DNA of 64,000 nt from Bacteroides sp. (GCA_021201335.1 JAJQFD010000037.1:1-64000); one strand, 5' to 3'; numbered from the stretch's first letter, positions 10,102 through 20,814 are shown. Translations and numbers: made by a program. Notes: generated by a model not told the origin, from the letters alone.

Positions 10102-10671
10102 ATGAAAACAGAAGATATCTTAATCAGAGAGACGACAATCCGTGATTTTAAAGACATAATGGAAGTAGAGACGCTTGCTTTCGGATACGATAAAGAAGCT
10201 AAGTTAGTGGCTGAGCTTTTGGAGGATAAAACAGCTGAACCAATCATCTCGCTTCTTGCTTTTTATAAAGGTAATGCTGTGGGGCATATACTTTTTACCA
10301 GAGCCTATTTTGATGGAGCTGAAGGACAACCCATGATGCATATTCTGGCACCATTAGCGGTTAAACCTGAATATCAACGGCAAGGTATCGGAGGAATGTT
10401 GATAAAAACAGGTATTCAAAATCTTAAGGAAAAAGGATCGAATCTTGTATTTGTATTAGGACATAAGGACTATTATCCTAAGTACGGTTTTTTACCCCAT
10501 GCCTCACATTTAGGTTATCCTGCACCTTACCCGATTCCGGAAGAGTATAGTGATTGCTGGATGGTACAAGCAATTGGTCAAAAAGGGTTTGAAGTTGGTA
10601 AAGGAATGATTAAATGCTCCGATATTCTGAATAGACCCGAACATTGGCGTGACGAAGAATCCGATAGATAA
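10102..10671 (+). CDS. GNAT family N-acetyltransferase (YhbS-like)
   Basis: LAVKPEYQRQGIGGMLIKTGI; VLGHKDYYPKYGFLPH. Confidence 0.85.
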   Translation: MKTEDILIRETTIRDFKDIMEVETLAFGYDKEAKLVAELLEDKTAEPIISLLAFYKGNAVGHILFTRAYFDGAEGQPMMHILAPLAVKPEYQRQGIGGMLIKTGIQNLKEKGSNLVFVLGHKDYYPKYGFLPHASHLGYPAPYPIPEEYSDCWMVQAIGQKGFEVGKGMIKCSDILNRPEHWRDEESDR

Positions 10672-11004
10672 TCTGATTTATAAGTAGATTCTGCCGTTTT
10701 AAAGACAATTATTACTAGGATACTCACGAAGAAGCCTCAACCCATACGTACAATGACGAAGACAGTCTATATTAATGATGGTAGGAAGACTTCAAATAAG
10801 TTCTATCAAATCAAAAAGAAATATATTTTAAATGGATTCGATCATTTTGTTTATAAAAGAATGGTTTTAATAACAAGCGATTTTTAAAGAACAGCCCAAC
10901 TAGGATTTAAATTTTGTTAAACCGGGAGGTTATTCACTTTCTAAAGGGTCATTTTCTACTTTTAGAGTATCTTTTTTGAAGGTTTGAGCGCTTTATTTAT
11001 GAAG

Positions 11005-11086
11005 ACTTGCGCCCGCAAGTACAAATACTTGCGCCTACAAGTATAAACACTTACGGGCGCAAGTATAAAGACTTATAGGCGCAAGT
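11005..11086. repeat. Four-unit array of 16-nt imperfect palindromes, 22-nt period
   Basis: Units at 11005, 11027, 11049, 11071: acttgcgcccgcaagt, acttgcgcctacaagt, acttacgggcgcaagt, acttataggcgcaagt; 6-nt A/T-rich spacers. Confidence 0.9.
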
Positions 11087-11469
11087 ATAAAAAAGGAACT
11101 GAGTAACGCTCAGCTTTATTCCAGAAGGGAAGAAAGATTATTCATTTTAAGATAATCATATAGGTGGAAAAGAATAGTGTAAACAAATAAATAGTCAAAT
11201 TATTAAATGTAAAGCATTTCCTTTTAATCTAAAAATAACCATTTGATCTTCTTTTTGTATTTACTAAAACATCATTTTCTTGCGATTCTTTAGATAGATA
11301 CCAACTAAGCTCCGGAATATCAAATTCTGAGCACACTTTATTTGCAAAATGTCAGATTTGACAAATTGATTATTTAGAAGTCTTTTAAATTTTTCAAATA
11401 AAATATAAAGAATTTCCGTAATAACCAATAGTAGGTGAAACTAACGGAGTCGACAAAGAACCAAAAGAC

Positions 11470-11793
11470 CTATTTACTTTTTACTGAAATCCCAATCATA
11501 ATTGTGGTGGTATCCGCATTATTCCAAATTGAATGTGGAATATTGCCATCAACTAGGAATGATTCATTGGGATTTAAAATTGTTTCCGTATCATTCATTT
11601 TGACTTTAGCCTGTCCTTGAACTACAATGAATAAGTGAGAATGTGCATGGGTATGTAATTCTGTTGGTCCACCACCAGTGGGTTCAAGATAAGCGATGGA
11701 GCCATCTATAATCTCGCCACATTCGTCGAACAGTTTTTTCGCCAGAAAATTTACATGGTTGGGCGGGGTTAGAAAGTCTTTCATGGTTTCCAT
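11470..11793 (-). CDS. Cupin-domain protein
   Basis: GGGPTELHTHAHSHLFIVVQGQAKVKM...PNESFLVDGNIPHSIWN. Confidence 0.85.
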   Translation of the reverse strand: METMKDFLTPPNHVNFLAKKLFDECGEIIDGSIAYLEPTGGGPTELHTHAHSHLFIVVQGQAKVKMNDTETILNPNESFLVDGNIPHSIWNNADTTTIMIGISVKSK

Positions 11794-12078
11794 TAATTAA
11801 TGTTTTTAATTTAATAACTCTTCTTTTACTGAAAACTTATATAAATCCTGTTGTATTCATGTGATCTCAATATTAAACTTCTGATATTCTATCCACGGTA
11901 ATGATTCAATGCATATATGAATTGATTGTTATTGGGAGGATCATTCTTTAAACAAGATTATATTTTATGAATTTACAAATCAAAGGTATGAACTTATTGG
12001 TAAACATCTGGATTTTAGGTTGTCGATAATAAAAAAATACCTGATAACGGCACCCAACTAAACAATTGATGGATAAGA

Positions 12079-13599
12079 GTGTTTAAATCTAATAATTCCC
12101 AAATCATAATCAAACCAAACAAAACATTGGAAAAAGTCATAATTATAGGCTCAGGATTCTCCGGTCTTTCAGCTGCCTGTTATCTGGCAAAAGAGGGTTA
12201 CGATGTAACTATCTATGAGAAAAACACATCCATAGGGGGAAGGGCCCGGCAATTGAAGACTGAGGGATTTACCTTTGATATTGGCCCCACCTTTTATTGG
12301 ATGCCCGATGTCTTTGAAAAGTTCTTTGGAGATTTCGGAACTTTACCCTCTCGGTATTATGGGTTAACTCGTTTAGACCCGGGATATGAAGTTTATTTTG
12401 ATAAAAAGAAATCCGTTAAACTGTCTTCAGACTTTGAGAAGATAGCCGCTACATTCGATAAAATAGAGCCGGGAAGTAGTAACTTCCTAAGGAAGTTTGT
12501 CAGAGATGCCGGGTACAATTATAATGTTGCCATGAATAAGGTGGTCTACAAGCCTGGTAAATCACCCTTTGAGTTAGTTATGCCGGCTACAATTAAAAGA
12601 TTACCTCAATTCTTTTCCAGCCTCAGCCATACCGTCAGGGAGAACATTCAAAATCCCATGCTGCAACAGATTTTGGAATTCCCAGTGTTGTTTTTAGGAG
12701 CAAAACCATCGGATATTCCTTCCTTTTACTGTTTCATGAATTATGCTGATATGAAACTAGGCACATGGCACATACAAGGAGGAATGTTCGAACTAGTAAA
12801 GGGCATGCAACAATTAGCCGAAAGTTTAGGCGTAAAGATTGAAATAGATGCTCCGGTAGAAAGAATTACAATTGAGGGTAATAAGATTAAAGGGGTTATC
12901 ATTAACAACCAAATTCACAAAGCAGATTTAGTGATTTCGGGTGCTGATTACCACCATACGGAATCGTTAATTGAAGAGGAGTACCGTAATTATTCAGAGA
13001 AATACTGGAACAGCCGTGTCCTCGCACCGTCGGCACTCTTATACTATATCGGTTTTAATAAAAAGCTGGATCATGTTTCACACCATACGCTTTTCTTCGA
13101 TACGGCTTTTGATGAACATGCGGATAAGATTTATAACGATCCCGACTGGCCGGAGAAACCACTGTTTTATGCTAGTTTCCCTACCAAAACAGATTCTGAA
13201 CTGGCACCAGAAGGACACGAAGCTGGCATCATATTAATTCCGGTTGCTGCCGGACTAAAGGATTCTGAGAAAATGCGGGCATATTACTTTCAGCAGATTA
13301 TTGAAAGGATGGAGCGGCTGACCGATCAATCTTTAAAAGACAATGTCTTGTTTTATAAATCGTATGGATTAAATGATTTTGTAACCGATTATAACGCTTA
13401 TAAAGGAAATGCCTACGGTCTGTCAAATATTTTATTGCAAACAGCCTTTCTAAAGCCTAAAGTTCAAAACAAGAAAGTTAAAAATCTGTTTTATACAGGG
13501 CAACTTACAGTTCCTGGTCCCGGAGTACCCACAACCATTATCTCGGGGAAGGTTGTAGCTAATATGGCTCTTGATTATTTGCGTAAAGTAAACAATTAA
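12079..13599 (+). CDS. crtI: Phytoene desaturase (CrtI family)
   Basis: VIIIGSGFSGLSAACYLAKEGYDVTIYEKN dinucleotide motif; GPTFYWMPDVFEKFF; C-terminal GPGVPTTIISGKV. Confidence 0.9.
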   Translation: MFKSNNSQIIIKPNKTLEKVIIIGSGFSGLSAACYLAKEGYDVTIYEKNTSIGGRARQLKTEGFTFDIGPTFYWMPDVFEKFFGDFGTLPSRYYGLTRLDPGYEVYFDKKKSVKLSSDFEKIAATFDKIEPGSSNFLRKFVRDAGYNYNVAMNKVVYKPGKSPFELVMPATIKRLPQFFSSLSHTVRENIQNPMLQQILEFPVLFLGAKPSDIPSFYCFMNYADMKLGTWHIQGGMFELVKGMQQLAESLGVKIEIDAPVERITIEGNKIKGVIINNQIHKADLVISGADYHHTESLIEEEYRNYSEKYWNSRVLAPSALLYYIGFNKKLDHVSHHTLFFDTAFDEHADKIYNDPDWPEKPLFYASFPTKTDSELAPEGHEAGIILIPVAAGLKDSEKMRAYYFQQIIERMERLTDQSLKDNVLFYKSYGLNDFVTDYNAYKGNAYGLSNILLQTAFLKPKVQNKKVKNLFYTGQLTVPGPGVPTTIISGKVVANMALDYLRKVNN

Positions 13600-13610
13600 A
13601 TTATCTGGAT

Positions 13611-14441
13611 ATGGATGCGTTATTTAATGAAGTTTCTTTCAGAACAAGCCGGTTGGTGACAAATGCATATAGCACATCGTTCTCTATTGGGGCCAGATGC
13701 CTGCATTCATCCATCAGAGATGCAATATACAGTATTTATGGCTTTGTGCGCTTTGCCGACGAGATAGTTGATAGTTTTCATGGATATAATAGGCAGTATT
13801 TATTAGAAGAATTCGAATACCAGTACTATAAAGCCTTAGACGAAGGAATAAGTCTAAATCCGGTTATAAACTCTTTTCAATCTACCGTTCGTAAATATCA
13901 AATAATGGATGAGCTAATACAGTCTTTTTTATCTAGTATGAAGAGCGATTTGCATATGAAAAGGTTCGAAGAAGAAGAAATTAGGCACTATATATATGGA
14001 TCGGCAGAAGTAGTAGGGTTGATGTGCCTCAAAGTATTTGTCAACGGAGATCATCAGGAATACAGCAGGCTGAAACCTTACGCTATGCGGTTAGGTTCGG
14101 CGTTTCAGAAAATAAATTTCCTTCGTGATTTAAAGCATGATACACTCAATTTGCACCGTGTGTATTTCCCGATTTTAAAGAAAAAAACTTTCGATGAAAG
14201 TACAAAGCGTTATATCCTGGATGACATTTACGAAGATTACCGTATTGCCCTTATAGGAATTGAACAACTTCCCGAATGTGCCCGGCTAGGGGTATATACA
14301 GCCTACTTGTATTACAAATCGCTCACGAAGAAAATTGAATCCATACCTGCTGATAAACTTATCCATACACGCATACGCATACCGAATGCTAAGAAAATAA
14401 TGTTATTTGGGCGGGCTTATCTAACTATAAAATTTAATTGA
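13611..14441 (+). CDS. crtB: Phytoene/squalene synthase family (phytoene synthase)
   Basis: GFVRFADEIVDSFHG Asp-rich motif; RLGSAFQKINFLRDLKHD. Confidence 0.9.
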   Translation: MDALFNEVSFRTSRLVTNAYSTSFSIGARCLHSSIRDAIYSIYGFVRFADEIVDSFHGYNRQYLLEEFEYQYYKALDEGISLNPVINSFQSTVRKYQIMDELIQSFLSSMKSDLHMKRFEEEEIRHYIYGSAEVVGLMCLKVFVNGDHQEYSRLKPYAMRLGSAFQKINFLRDLKHDTLNLHRVYFPILKKKTFDESTKRYILDDIYEDYRIALIGIEQLPECARLGVYTAYLYYKSLTKKIESIPADKLIHTRIRIPNAKKIMLFGRAYLTIKFN

Positions 14442-14965
14442 TGATGGTTATTCTGGTTGATGAAAACGATACTGCAATAGGCGCAATGGATAAATTAGAG
14501 GCTCATGAGAAAGCTTGTTTGCACCGTGCCTTTTCTGTTTTTATATTTAATTCGGATGGGAAACTGTTGCTGCAAAAAAGAGCTGACAGTAAATACCACT
14601 CGGGTGGGTTGTGGACAAACACTTGTTGTAGCCATCCTGCTCCCGGTCAGGATACCGTTGAGGCTGCCCATCAGCGCTTGATGATGGAGATGGGAATGGA
14701 TACGGAACTGGAATATGTTTTGAAATTCAAATACAGGTCGGCCTATGAAAATGGATTAACCGAACATGAAATAGATCATGTCTTCATCGGGCATACGGAT
14801 GATATACCGGATGTAAACCCCGAGGAAGTTTCCGCATATAAATACGTATCTTTAGAGGATTTGCAGGTAGATATTGATCTTCATCCGGAAATCTACACTA
14901 CCTGGTTTCGTATTATATCCAAAGATTTCTTACCCCAGATATTAACGTATACCATAGACCAATAA
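14438..14965 (+). CDS. idi: Isopentenyl-diphosphate delta-isomerase, type 1 (Nudix)
   Basis: LHRAFSVFIFNSDGKLLLQKRADSKYHSGGLWTNTCCSHP; EHEIDHVFIG. Confidence 0.93.
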   Translation: MMMVILVDENDTAIGAMDKLEAHEKACLHRAFSVFIFNSDGKLLLQKRADSKYHSGGLWTNTCCSHPAPGQDTVEAAHQRLMMEMGMDTELEYVLKFKYRSAYENGLTEHEIDHVFIGHTDDIPDVNPEEVSAYKYVSLEDLQVDIDLHPEIYTTWFRIISKDFLPQILTYTIDQ

Positions 14966-14966
14966 T

Positions 14967-16439
14967 ATGGAAATAGGCATAATCGGAGCAGGGATAGGAG
15001 GATTGGCTACGGCTATTCGATTGGCAGTAAAAGGGCATGAGGTCACCGTTTACGAAAAGAACAGTAAACCCGGAGGTAAAATATCGGAATTACATTTCAA
15101 TAATTACCGCTTCGATACAGGCCCCTCTTTATTTACTCTGCCTGAGCTCGTTGACGAATTATTCGCTCTGTGTGGAGAAAGCGTAGACAAATGGTTACCA
15201 TACGAGAGTTTATCAAACAATTGCAAATATTTCTTTTCCGATGGTACGGTGTTTAATTTTTATCAGGATAAAAAGCTATTAGCACACGAAGTAGCAACAA
15301 AAACCAGCGATACTATTGAATCTCTAAAAAAAAGGCTGGATAAATCTCAGGAAGTATATGAGTTAAGTGCTCCTGTATTCATATTCCGTCCGTTTGCCCG
15401 TAAACTTTCCGATTTTAATACTCCACCTTACAAGAAGATAGCAACCCAACTTTATAAGTTAGATTTTCTCCGGACAATGAATCAGGCTAATAAGAGCGAT
15501 TTTAAAGATCAGAATCTTGTGCAATTATTTAACAGGTATGCAACTTATAACGGATCTAATCCATACAAAGCCCCTGCTACGCTTAATATGATTGCGCATC
15601 TGGAAAATAATATCGGAGCTTACTTCCCACTAAAAGGAATGTATTCCATTGTAGAGAGCTTATATAAACTGGCAATGAAGAAAGGAATTCAGTTCCATTT
15701 GGAAACACCTGTTCAAAGCATTGAAATTGAGAATAAAGAAGCCGTCGGAGTAATTGTAAATAACGAATTAAAAAGATATGATATTGTAATATCCGATGCC
15801 GATGTGCGATATATAGCCAATAACCTAATAAGCGATTATCCTTTGAGGAAACGACTGAACCGCAGTGAGCTCTCTTCTTCCGCACTGATATTTTATTGGG
15901 GAATCAATAAAACATTTGATGAATTGGAGTTACATAACATCTTATTCTCGGGTGATTATAAAACTGAATTTAAGAAGTTGTTTAAAGATAAGATCATTTA
16001 CGATGATCCTACTGTCTACATTTTCATTAGTTCCAAACTGGTAAAGGGCGATGCACCGAAAGGGTGTGAAAACTGGTTTGTAATGATAAATGCCCCGGCT
16101 AATAATGGTCAGTATACAGAGGAATTTATCTCCAAGGTCCGCCGAAACATTATTAATAAAATAAATCATCACCTGCATACTGATATTGAGAAATATATAG
16201 TTGGAGGTAAAGTTGTCTCTCCGCTTTCAATTGAAGCCAATACCAATAGTTTGGACGGTGCCCTTTATGGGGTTTCATCCAATTCTATGTTCTCGGCATT
16301 TCGGCGCCATCTTAATTCATTAAAGAAGATCCAGAATCTGTATTTTGTGGGAGGCAGCGTACATCCGGGCGGCGGTATCCCTCTCTGTTTGGCAAGCGCC
16401 AAAATAGTTGATGATGAAATAACGGCAGCTTATGAATAA
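14967..16439 (+). CDS. Second CrtI-family desaturase (CrtD-like)
   Basis: IGIIGAGIGGLATAIRLAVKGHEVTVYEKN; FDTGPSLFTLPELVDELF; GGSVHPGGGIPLCLASAKI. Confidence 0.87.
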   Translation: MEIGIIGAGIGGLATAIRLAVKGHEVTVYEKNSKPGGKISELHFNNYRFDTGPSLFTLPELVDELFALCGESVDKWLPYESLSNNCKYFFSDGTVFNFYQDKKLLAHEVATKTSDTIESLKKRLDKSQEVYELSAPVFIFRPFARKLSDFNTPPYKKIATQLYKLDFLRTMNQANKSDFKDQNLVQLFNRYATYNGSNPYKAPATLNMIAHLENNIGAYFPLKGMYSIVESLYKLAMKKGIQFHLETPVQSIEIENKEAVGVIVNNELKRYDIVISDADVRYIANNLISDYPLRKRLNRSELSSSALIFYWGINKTFDELELHNILFSGDYKTEFKKLFKDKIIYDDPTVYIFISSKLVKGDAPKGCENWFVMINAPANNGQYTEEFISKVRRNIINKINHHLHTDIEKYIVGGKVVSPLSIEANTNSLDGALYGVSSNSMFSAFRRHLNSLKKIQNLYFVGGSVHPGGGIPLCLASAKIVDDEITAAYE

Positions 16440-17094
16440 TAGCTGGACAAAATTAATATCGGAAAAAGAAATTCCAATGAATTTCGTACGGTTCTATACA
16501 GTGGGCTTGCTGTTGTTTATGCTACCATTCACGCGGGAACTGTTTATATCCATGACAGCACTTTCTTTATTGCTGGTCATTGGTGTTATTCTTTATTTTC
16601 ACAAGGAATGGAATATAAAGACAGTATTTTATTTTGCCTTTATCGTAGTTTCATCTTTTCTTTTAGAGATGCAGGGTACCACTACAGGAGAAATCTTTGG
16701 AGCATATAATTATCAAAGAGGATTGGGATTACAAATAAACCATACGCCTGTTATAATCGGTCTTAACTGGTTGTTTCTGGTATATGCTTCGCATGATATT
16801 GCTAATCGTATAACGAGCCATGCGTTGCAACGTATCTTAACAGGTACTTTATTAATGATCATTTACGATCTTCTTTTAGAATGGGTTGCCCCGTTTATGC
16901 GGATGTGGAGTTTTAATTCTGGCTACCCGCCTTTGCGGAATTTTGTAGCGTGGTTTATTGCGTCTTTTATCTTTCATAGCGGTTTAGAGTTATTAAATAT
17001 TCATACCCATAATAAACCCGCCCGGATGCTTTTCATTATACAAGCCGGTTTTTTTCTGGTTTTAGGTATTTACAGTTCCACATTCATTAGATGA
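16432..17094 (+). CDS. Carotenoid biosynthesis membrane protein (CruF-like / DUF422)
   Basis: Multi-TM; TTTGEIFGAYNYQRGLGLQINHTPVIIGLNW; LLEWVAP. Confidence 0.82.
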   Translation: MNNSWTKLISEKEIPMNFVRFYTVGLLLFMLPFTRELFISMTALSLLLVIGVILYFHKEWNIKTVFYFAFIVVSSFLLEMQGTTTGEIFGAYNYQRGLGLQINHTPVIIGLNWLFLVYASHDIANRITSHALQRILTGTLLMIIYDLLLEWVAPFMRMWSFNSGYPPLRNFVAWFIASFIFHSGLELLNIHTHNKPARMLFIIQAGFFLVLGIYSSTFIR

Positions 17095-17708
17095 TACAAG
17101 CGCGTCATACATATACAGGAACCCGGGTCAGCAATTTCTTTTCAGGATATATGTTGGATAAAGCTTTCAGAACCATCACCTTATCAGGAATTGAAAATGA
17201 CGATCATTTGCCTGTTTTGATGATCGCAAATCATTTTTCATGGTGGGATGGTTTCATTCAGTATCGGCTTAATAAGTATCTATATAAGCGGAAATTTCAT
17301 GTTATGATGCTGGAAGAACAATTATCGAGGCACATGATATTGAATAAAGCGGGTGCATTCTCAATCAGGAAACAGTCGAGGGATATTATTGAGAGCTTAC
17401 AGTATTGCATGGAACTGTTGAATGACAAAAACAATCTGGTACTAATCTTTCCCCAGGGTAAGATTGAGAGTATTTATACGCCATATCTTTATTTTGAGAA
17501 AGGATTGAATTATTTAATCCAGCATATTAAAAACAATATACAAGTCATCTTCAATGTAAACCTAATTGATTATTTCTCGCACAAACAGCCTTCGCTCACT
17601 ATTTATTTTCAGAAATATAATTTTCTACATTCTCCGGATATTAGGAATATAGAGAAAGATTTCAACGATTATTTTCATCAATGTAAATGTTTGCAAGGCA
17701 AGATATGA
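17091..17708 (+). CDS. Lysophospholipid/1-acylglycerol-3-phosphate-type acyltransferase
   Basis: VLMIANHFSWWDGFI (NHxxxxD) and VLIFPQGKIES motifs. Confidence 0.82.
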   Translation: MIQARHTYTGTRVSNFFSGYMLDKAFRTITLSGIENDDHLPVLMIANHFSWWDGFIQYRLNKYLYKRKFHVMMLEEQLSRHMILNKAGAFSIRKQSRDIIESLQYCMELLNDKNNLVLIFPQGKIESIYTPYLYFEKGLNYLIQHIKNNIQVIFNVNLIDYFSHKQPSLTIYFQKYNFLHSPDIRNIEKDFNDYFHQCKCLQGKI

Positions 17709-18808
17709 TTTATATAGGTTACGCAATATTTGTTTTTGGTCTGATCCGTTTGATGGTCAGTTTTATCAATTGGATCTCTCATTCTTACCTTCCTGAGCAA
17801 TTTACATTAGATAATAAACCAATGGTTTCTATTCTTATACCCGCAAGAAATGAAGAAACAAATATCACAAATTTATTGAACGACTTGATAACGATAAAGT
17901 ATAGGCCGTTAGAAATAGTAGTTTATGATGACTCTTCAACAGATAACACAGCTGCAATCGTTAATGAATTTGCAGCTGTCCATCATCACATCCGGTTAAT
18001 TGAAGGAACATCTTTACAGGTAGGATGGCTGGGAAAGAACTTTGGCTGTCACCAATTGGCATTAGTATCCAAAGGAGATAAACTGTTATTTCTGGATGCA
18101 GATGTACGTTTAAATTCACAGATAATAGACAAAATGTTGACTTACACCGATAATTATAAACTGAAACTCTTATCCATTTTCCCTACTCAGATTATGCCTA
18201 CGAGGGGTAGTCGGTTGGTTGTTCCGATAATGAACTGGATATTGTTGAGCCTGCTCCCACTTCCGCTTATCCGCTTGTCAGGAAGAGGCTCTCTTTCGGC
18301 TGCAAACGGACAATGTATGTTTTTTAATGCAGCCGAGTATAATATGATATTACCGCACGAATTATATAAAAGTAATCAGGTTGAAGACATCGCTATATTA
18401 CGTGAATATAAAAAAAGAAAAATAAAGGTTGCAACCTTATTAGGAGCAGATGATATCTACTGTAAAATGTATTCAAGCTTACAGGATGGTATCGATGGTT
18501 TCTCTAAAAATGTATTCCAGTTTTTCGGGGGGAGTCGTTTTCTTACGCTTTTGTTTGCCATAGTTACCACTATAGCACCATTTTATTTATTCCTTTTTAA
18601 TAATAGCATTTATGGTTTTACTTATTTGCTAATGATAATTTGTATGCATGTACTGGTATCATTATCAAGCAGGCAGCCTGTTATCAGCAATATACTTTTA
18701 ATTATACCTCAACATCTGGTATTATGGAGAATCATAATTTCAGCATTCGTTAAGTCAAAAAACAAGTCATTAACATGGAAAGGTCGAAATATATCATCAG
18801 TTTTTTAA
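17687..18808 (+). CDS. Glycosyltransferase family 2 (CruC/CrtQ-like)
   Basis: VSILIPARNEETNITNLLNDL; VVYDDSSTDNT; LLFLDADVRL; C-terminal TM helices. Confidence 0.85.
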   Translation: MFARQDMIYIGYAIFVFGLIRLMVSFINWISHSYLPEQFTLDNKPMVSILIPARNEETNITNLLNDLITIKYRPLEIVVYDDSSTDNTAAIVNEFAAVHHHIRLIEGTSLQVGWLGKNFGCHQLALVSKGDKLLFLDADVRLNSQIIDKMLTYTDNYKLKLLSIFPTQIMPTRGSRLVVPIMNWILLSLLPLPLIRLSGRGSLSAANGQCMFFNAAEYNMILPHELYKSNQVEDIAILREYKKRKIKVATLLGADDIYCKMYSSLQDGIDGFSKNVFQFFGGSRFLTLLFAIVTTIAPFYLFLFNNSIYGFTYLLMIICMHVLVSLSSRQPVISNILLIIPQHLVLWRIIISAFVKSKNKSLTWKGRNISSVF

Positions 18809-19506
18809 TCTTTTTATTGGTGGGTAAAGTAGTATGCTTTAGTCAGTCTTCTTACAAACAAGCCATATATAATGCGTATGTAAATGGAGATATGTCCAAA
18901 TGGAAAGTTACTCTTAATAAAATGGAAAGCGATAGCCTTTCCGTAGAAGGCACCCTTGAATTATTAAACTATTATTATGGCTATATAGGCTATATGATTG
19001 GAATAGATAAATCAAAAACAGCTACCTTATACATCAAGAAGGGCGAAAAACTCATTGATGAAATACTAAAAAATGATCCTCAAAACCCAACCGCCAATGC
19101 TTATAAAGGATCTTTTATTGCTTTTAAAATAGCCATAAGTAAATTAAAAGCCGTGACAATGGGACCGCAAAGCATGAAGTATATCAATAAAGCCAATAAA
19201 CTTGATTATACGAATGTGCAAGCTCTTACCGATAAAGGAAATATGCTTTATTATGCCCCAAGCATGTTTGGTGGAAATAAAAAAGAAGCCATCATCTATT
19301 TCGAGAAGGCAATTAAACAGATGGAAATCAATAACGAAAACAACAATTGGTTTTATTTATACCTGCTTACTTCGTTAGCCCAATACAATCAGGAAATGGG
19401 GAATAAAGAAGATGCTTTGTCTGTATATGAAAAAATACTGGCAAAAGAGCCGAATCTCAAATGGGTGAGGGATGAGTTTTATCAAGCGTTGTTAGAGAGT
19501 ATGTAA
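18775..19506 (+). CDS. Secreted TPR-repeat protein at end of carotenoid operon
   Basis: Signal peptide; repeated TPR-like helices (ALSVYEKILAKEPN); start overlaps preceding gene. Confidence 0.65.
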   Translation: MERSKYIISFLIFLLVGKVVCFSQSSYKQAIYNAYVNGDMSKWKVTLNKMESDSLSVEGTLELLNYYYGYIGYMIGIDKSKTATLYIKKGEKLIDEILKNDPQNPTANAYKGSFIAFKIAISKLKAVTMGPQSMKYINKANKLDYTNVQALTDKGNMLYYAPSMFGGNKKEAIIYFEKAIKQMEINNENNNWFYLYLLTSLAQYNQEMGNKEDALSVYEKILAKEPNLKWVRDEFYQALLESM

Positions 19507-19716
19507 GATTATTCAGTTGCTTATAGGAAACTCTAATTATAATTCCTTTTTGATCAGTAGACTGTCTGGCACTGATAAATTGCTGAAAGATATTTTTATT
19601 ATTCTAAGCTAATAAATAAGAACGAGAGAAGAAATAAAAGAAAGGTACACAAAATAAAACGCGCCTAGTTTATATACTGACGCGTCTTTATATTGAATAA
19701 TATTTATTGGGTTGGT

Positions 19717-19945
19717 TTATTGTTTCGCAGCTTTGATTTTTAGTAGAATCTTTACTGCCTGACATAATAGCTCAGCAGTTTCCCCATCCCAAGATGTTAT
19801 TTTATACTTCAAGAACAATTTCCCATCAACGTATGTAGTTACAGTTTTACCGACTGCCTGATATGTACCAGAACCATTCAGATTAAACTTTTCATCTTTG
19901 GTGGCTTTAGTAAGCAGTACCAGATTGTTTTTCAGGGGATTTCCA
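19717..19945 (-). pseudogene. C-terminal fragment of an unidentified protein
   Basis: Minus-strand reading NNLVLLTKATKDEKFNLNGSGTYQAVGKTVTTYVDGKLFLKYKITSWDGETAELLCQAVKILLKIKAAKQ* without start. Confidence 0.5.
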
Positions 19946-20070
19946 TCCCTCCTCAGATGAGAAAATTCTGTTAGTCAGAACCTTTTTTCCCCTAAAAAAA
20001 AGAAAAGTCGCGGACGGTCCTTGTAAGGTACTATCATTCTAACAAAAAAATAATACCACAATTTCCTACT

Positions 20071-20106
20071 TACATACAGTTGTCAAAAAGAAAAAGTATA
20101 TTTGTC
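20071..20106 (+). promoter_or_regulatory. Bacteroidetes-type promoter with ACATACAGTTGTCAAA-AGAAAAAGTAT-TTTG block
   Basis: Near-identical to 23347-23380; TAnnTTTG -7 element. Confidence 0.6.
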
Positions 20107-20122
20107 CATAAACATAATCAAC

Positions 20123-20593
20123 ATGGATAAACCATTAATAGATAAAGATTACCTATTAATAAAAATAGGGGGTGAATGCGCATGGACCTTTGCCGAAATC
20201 CCGGAAATTCCCATGTCTAAGAAATCATTCGAAATGATGAAAGTAAAAGGAAAAATCGATGATTACGAATTCTCCAACGCTCATCTGATGCCCCTCGGTA
20301 ACGGACATATAGGTTTGCCTGTAAAGGCTGCGATAAGAAAGAAACTAAAAAAGCAGGCTGGAGATATAGTGCATATTACCCTCTATGAAGATAAAGCACC
20401 GCTAATAATCCCCGAAGATTTACTTCTGTGCATGCAGGATGAAGACGGCGTTTTAGAGAAATTTGAAAAATACGCCGATGGTCAGAAAAAAGCATTTATA
20501 GACTGGATTAATTCTGCTAAAAACGAACTGTCTCAGGCTGAACGGATAGCCCAAACTATCGATATGGTACAGAGTGGAAAGAAATTTTATTAA
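20123..20593 (+). CDS. DUF1905/YdeI-OmpD-associated-like protein
   Basis: GHIGLPVKAAIRKKLKKQAGDIVHITLYED; C-terminal KFEKYADGQKKAFIDWINSAKNELSQAERIAQTIDMVQSGKKFY; ATG at 20123 preferred over the track start at 20102. Confidence 0.8.
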   Translation: MDKPLIDKDYLLIKIGGECAWTFAEIPEIPMSKKSFEMMKVKGKIDDYEFSNAHLMPLGNGHIGLPVKAAIRKKLKKQAGDIVHITLYEDKAPLIIPEDLLLCMQDEDGVLEKFEKYADGQKKAFIDWINSAKNELSQAERIAQTIDMVQSGKKFY

Positions 20594-20814
20594 ATAATAC
20601 ACTCTGTTATGTACCATTTAGACATGCAAAAGACTCCGTTTTGTACTTTTAAATGCTTCGGCTCCTGTATTTCACCATTCCCAAATGACCAATTCTGACT
20701 ACCATCATTTTCGAGCAATACAATAATGATATTATTTTTAGTAACACTTGTTGACGCAGTTAAAAAGGTAACAGCAGGAAATGTACAAATAGCATCTCTC
20801 GCTGCCTTAAACTA

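Noticed and set aside
11005-11086. Possible CRISPR array
   Set aside because: Only four imperfect palindromic units with 6-nt spacers; no 30-nt spacers or cas genes.
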